Below are positions 62,202 to 64,000 of a stretch of 64,000 bases of DNA, piece after piece (within the stretch, counting starts at the first letter, position 1; each line of letters begins with the position of its first letter). The notes under the pieces were generated by a model. That model ran no database searches, had not been told where the DNA came from, and worked only from the letters and a program-made list of their open reading frames with translations. Source of the stretch: CALKGK01 sp964649515 (GTDB lineage: Bacteria; Bacteroidota; Bacteroidia; Flavobacteriales_D; Sanyastnellaceae); assembly GCA_964649515.1 (NCBI GenBank), contig CAZYPV010000002.1, positions 1 through 64,000 of the forward strand, written 5' to 3'. The position numbers were made by a program, and so were the translations under genes.

Positions 62202-62920
62202 CGCAATAAGTTAATGCTCCCTGAATATTGATGGATTACTCCTTTGAGCTCGTAAAAGTAAGCGCCCACAGGTAAATCTTCACCCTTGTTGCTTGTCCCG
62301 TCCCAACCTAAAACCACGTCAAAGTTCTCTGCTTCGTAAAGCAAATCTCCCCAGCGGTTCCAGAGGCGAAAGGTGTATTGATCTTCGGGTAAATGTGCTG
62401 CCGTCCATTCATCGTTTTCTCCATCACCGTTGGGGGTAATGAGGTTGTAAGGCTGTTCTTCACAAGGGGCAATTTGCGCGGGTATGCTGGTGTTCACCAC
62501 TTCACTGATCACACAACCCAGGGAACTGCTCACTGTGACTTCCAAAAGTTCGTTGGGCTGAGCTTGGTATGTATTTTCGCCTTGTTCTCCGTTCCAAGCA
62601 AAAGATAAATCATTCAAAAAGCACTCGCCAGAAGGCACAAGCACTACCTCAAAAGTACTGGTGTCGCTCAAGCATTCAGGATAATTGATTTGAATTTCCA
62701 GGAAAGCTGAAAGATCAGAAAGCTGTTGAAAGCCTTGTGTGAGGATGAAGGTGTTTTCTGCCGTGGTGTACTCAATTTGTCCGAGTGTTTGGCTGAGATA
62801 GCGTTCCCCATTTTGAGCTGTGAAGCCCAGAGGATTGATGCTTTGTCTGCCAATGGTTTGAGCAGAACAAGAACTACAGATCAAGATGCTAACGAGTACG
62901 GTACAAAGGTGCATTCTCAT
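62198..62920 (-). CDS. Secreted protein with T9SS type B C-terminal sorting domain
   Basis: This 240-residue protein has a signal peptide (ending CSA before QTIGRQ). A short N-terminal region (SLSQTLGQIEYTT-like RYLSQTLGQIEYTTAENTF) and a Cys-containing Ig-like domain are followed by the CHU_C sorting signal (about 155-240: NLITPNGDGENDEW, LWNRWGDLLYEAENFD, GWDGTSNKGEDLPVGAYFYEL). It is a small substrate for the PorP/SprF encoded next. The start is ATG 62920; the longer frame begins at a GTG inside the upstream gene, 8 bp from whose stop this start lies. Confidence 0.85.
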   Translation of the reverse strand: MRMHLCTVLVSILICSSCSAQTIGRQSINPLGFTAQNGERYLSQTLGQIEYTTAENTFILTQGFQQLSDLSAFLEIQINYPECLSDTSTFEVVLVPSGECFLNDLSFAWNGEQGENTYQAQPNELLEVTVSSSLGCVISEVVNTSIPAQIAPCEEQPYNLITPNGDGENDEWTAAHLPEDQYTFRLWNRWGDLLYEAENFDVVLGWDGTSNKGEDLPVGAYFYELKGVIHQYSGSINLLR

Positions 62921-62928
62921 GATCTTCT

Positions 62929-64000
62929 CTATTGTGAAATTACCCACCAGGATTGTCCATCAGAAACAATTTTGACCATTTCCGAAACGAAGGCGCTCAA
63001 TTCGAGTGTGTCCATGTTTTCAATGTTTTCTCCTGTAGCGGGGATGATTGAGCACGACGCGTTGAGGGGTTGTCCTTGTTCTCCAATTGTTTTGATATGA
63101 TAGGATCGTCCGGCACAAGTTGTGGCACTGGGCAAATTGATCACCACGTTGTTTGTTGCAACATTCGCTAAGATGATATGGTCTGTTTGGCTGAGAAAAT
63201 ATGTTGCCGGACCTGTTAACTCTTGAATGCTGTTGCTGATGGAACCCTGTACGTGGAACGTGCTTGTGGGCGCATTGGTGCCGATAGCCACATCGCTTTG
63301 GGTGTGGCTCAATGAAGATGGACCTTGGATCCAATCGCCATCATCCACCAGAGGAGAAAGGTCGAGAACAAAGCTGTTTGATCCTTCTACGAGGTTCAAG
63401 CTATCGCCCACCAATTGGAGTAAGTTGATGGATTGACCAACAGCGAGTTCTTCCAAGCGCGGACCCAGATCTGCCACGAAAGTTGCACCTCCTTCTTCAA
63501 TGCTGAGTGAATCGTTCTCAAACGAAAAGGCGGTGATCAGTTCATTGTTTGGGTCGGCATCGGCATCATCGGCATTGCTCACGTTCAAAGCAGTGGTTGC
63601 TACATCAGCGGTGTTTGCGTGAAAAGCGTAGGGCACGCTTAAAAACTGAGTAATTCCCATGAGCAGGAAACTTCCTCCATCGTCTTCCAATTCCACTTCG
63701 AGAAAGTAGGTGCCGCTTGACCAATCGACCTCATCAAAAGCTGAAGCGCTTCCAGCACCTGTGCTCAATCCTTCACCCAAAATCAATGAAAAGAGTCCGA
63801 AATCATCTGTTAAACTGAGGTGTTCCTCTTGCCAAATGAGGTCTCCATTCACTGCATTTTGTCGAATTCCCAAGCGCAAAGCAACTTCATCATTGCTAAT
63901 GGGAACACCATCATTTCCGCGGGCAAGTGCTTGATAGGTCATGCCCTGAGGAGCATTTTGGCCAATGGAAGTGACTGAGAGAAAAGCGAAAAAGAGAAGG
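62929..64000 (-). CDS. Exported tail-fibre-like protein, 5' partial
   Basis: The frame is open past the first Met (63942) to the window edge, and that upstream part encodes a signal peptide (SVTSIG before QNAPQGMTYQALARG), so the gene starts outside the window. About 356 residues are seen. The opening APQGMTYQALARGNDG is the common start of Bacteroidota exported proteins related to phage tail-fibre-like or collagen-binding surface proteins. The rest is acidic and beta-rich with NADDADADPNNELI and a C-terminal fold resembling T9SS-neighbouring hypotheticals (YHIKTIGEQGQPLNA). No clear sorting domain is seen. It heads the surface operon that includes PorP/SprF. Confidence 0.72.
   Translation of the reverse strand, partial: LLFFAFLSVTSIGQNAPQGMTYQALARGNDGVPISNDEVALRLGIRQNAVNGDLIWQEEHLSLTDDFGLFSLILGEGLSTGAGSASAFDEVDWSSGTYFLEVELEDDGGSFLLMGITQFLSVPYAFHANTADVATTALNVSNADDADADPNNELITAFSFENDSLSIEEGGATFVADLGPRLEELAVGQSINLLQLVGDSLNLVEGSNSFVLDLSPLVDDGDWIQGPSSLSHTQSDVAIGTNAPTSTFHVQGSISNSIQELTGPATYFLSQTDHIILANVATNNVVINLPSATTCAGRSYHIKTIGEQGQPLNASCSIIPATGENIENMDTLELSAFVSEMVKIVSDGQSWWVISQ

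Noticed and set aside
1..64000. CRISPR array, prophage, integrase, insertion sequence or rRNA operon
   Set aside because: No regularly spaced repeats, integrase, transposase, phage structural gene or rRNA sequence was found on either strand; only one tRNA is present.

Overview
The window reads as a draft or metagenome-assembled scaffold from a Bacteroidota bacterium, most likely a marine Flavobacteriales (Cryomorphaceae/Schleiferiaceae-like); the family placement is inference. Support comes from type IX secretion parts (PorP/SprF, two gliding-motility-type C-terminal sorting domains), FecI/FecR/TonB-receptor/DUF4249 signalling, DUF4476 and DUF5686 proteins, the SDR-type threonine dehydrogenase, TAnnTTTG promoter boxes and many signal peptides followed by Gln. 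There are two runs of exactly 100 N (3379-3478 and 32577-32676), which are assembly gaps of unknown true size. Nothing indicates a prophage, an insertion sequence or a CRISPR array. The only clearly accessory module is a VapBC-like toxin-antitoxin pair beside the first gap. Both window edges cut a gene.

Layout. 1-3.2 kb: a PpiD-like chaperone/isomerase (5' cut) and queA, tail to tail around a terminator. 3.3-4.4 kb: scaffold gap and HTH antitoxin/PIN toxin. 4.4-9.5 kb: a minus-strand cell-surface signalling operon in the order ECF sigma factor, STN-containing TonB receptor, DUF4249 lipoprotein, FecR anti-sigma factor, then a terminator. 9.6-14.7 kb: alpha/beta hydrolase, LytS-type kinase and LytTR regulator, threonine dehydrogenase and a MORN-type repeat protein. 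14.8-20.6 kb: cysS overlapping an M28 glutaminyl-cyclase-like lipoprotein, an M42 aminopeptidase and a TPR histidine kinase. 20.6-26.2 kb: pheS, a cyclophilin lipoprotein, small lipoproteins, a TonB-domain protein, a single-domain response regulator, tRNA-Pro(GGG) and a tandem universal stress protein. 26.4-34.5 kb: pheT, a PlsC-like acyltransferase, a VOC dioxygenase-like protein, a DUF4476 protein, a PhoB/PhoR-type pair (regulator broken by the second gap) and an MBL hydrolase.

34.6-42.6 kb: a large three-part outer-membrane protein (dead peptidase-like N terminus, TolB-like propeller, Omp85-like barrel with a VRGF motif), a half-size TauE, an M20 amidohydrolase, a sterol-desaturase-family hydroxylase and recQ. 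42.7-47.8 kb: kdsD-tatC-DUF5686-lptB, linking Kdo synthesis, Tat export and LPS export. 47.8-51.1 kb: ribE behind a T9SS-exported 890-residue protein. 51.2-57.5 kb: leucyl aminopeptidase-pdxA, then yceD-rpmF, fabH, accB and accC (fatty-acid initiation). 57.5-59.4 kb: rfaE2, a flippase-like membrane protein and panD in an overlapping minus-strand operon. 59.4-64.0 kb: a T9SS cell-surface operon of secreted protein (cut at the right edge), sorting-domain protein, PorP/SprF and PD40/OmpA protein.

Themes. The envelope dominates: protein export, LPS supply, surface signalling and folding of exported proteins. The glutaminyl-cyclase-like gene fits the many exported proteins here whose predicted mature N terminus is Gln. 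Genes are packed tightly. Three tail-to-tail pairs share one palindromic tetranucleotide for both stop codons, and several promoter boxes lie so close to start codons that leaders must be very short. The best candidate for something under-described is the propeller/Omp85 fusion at 34609-37869.
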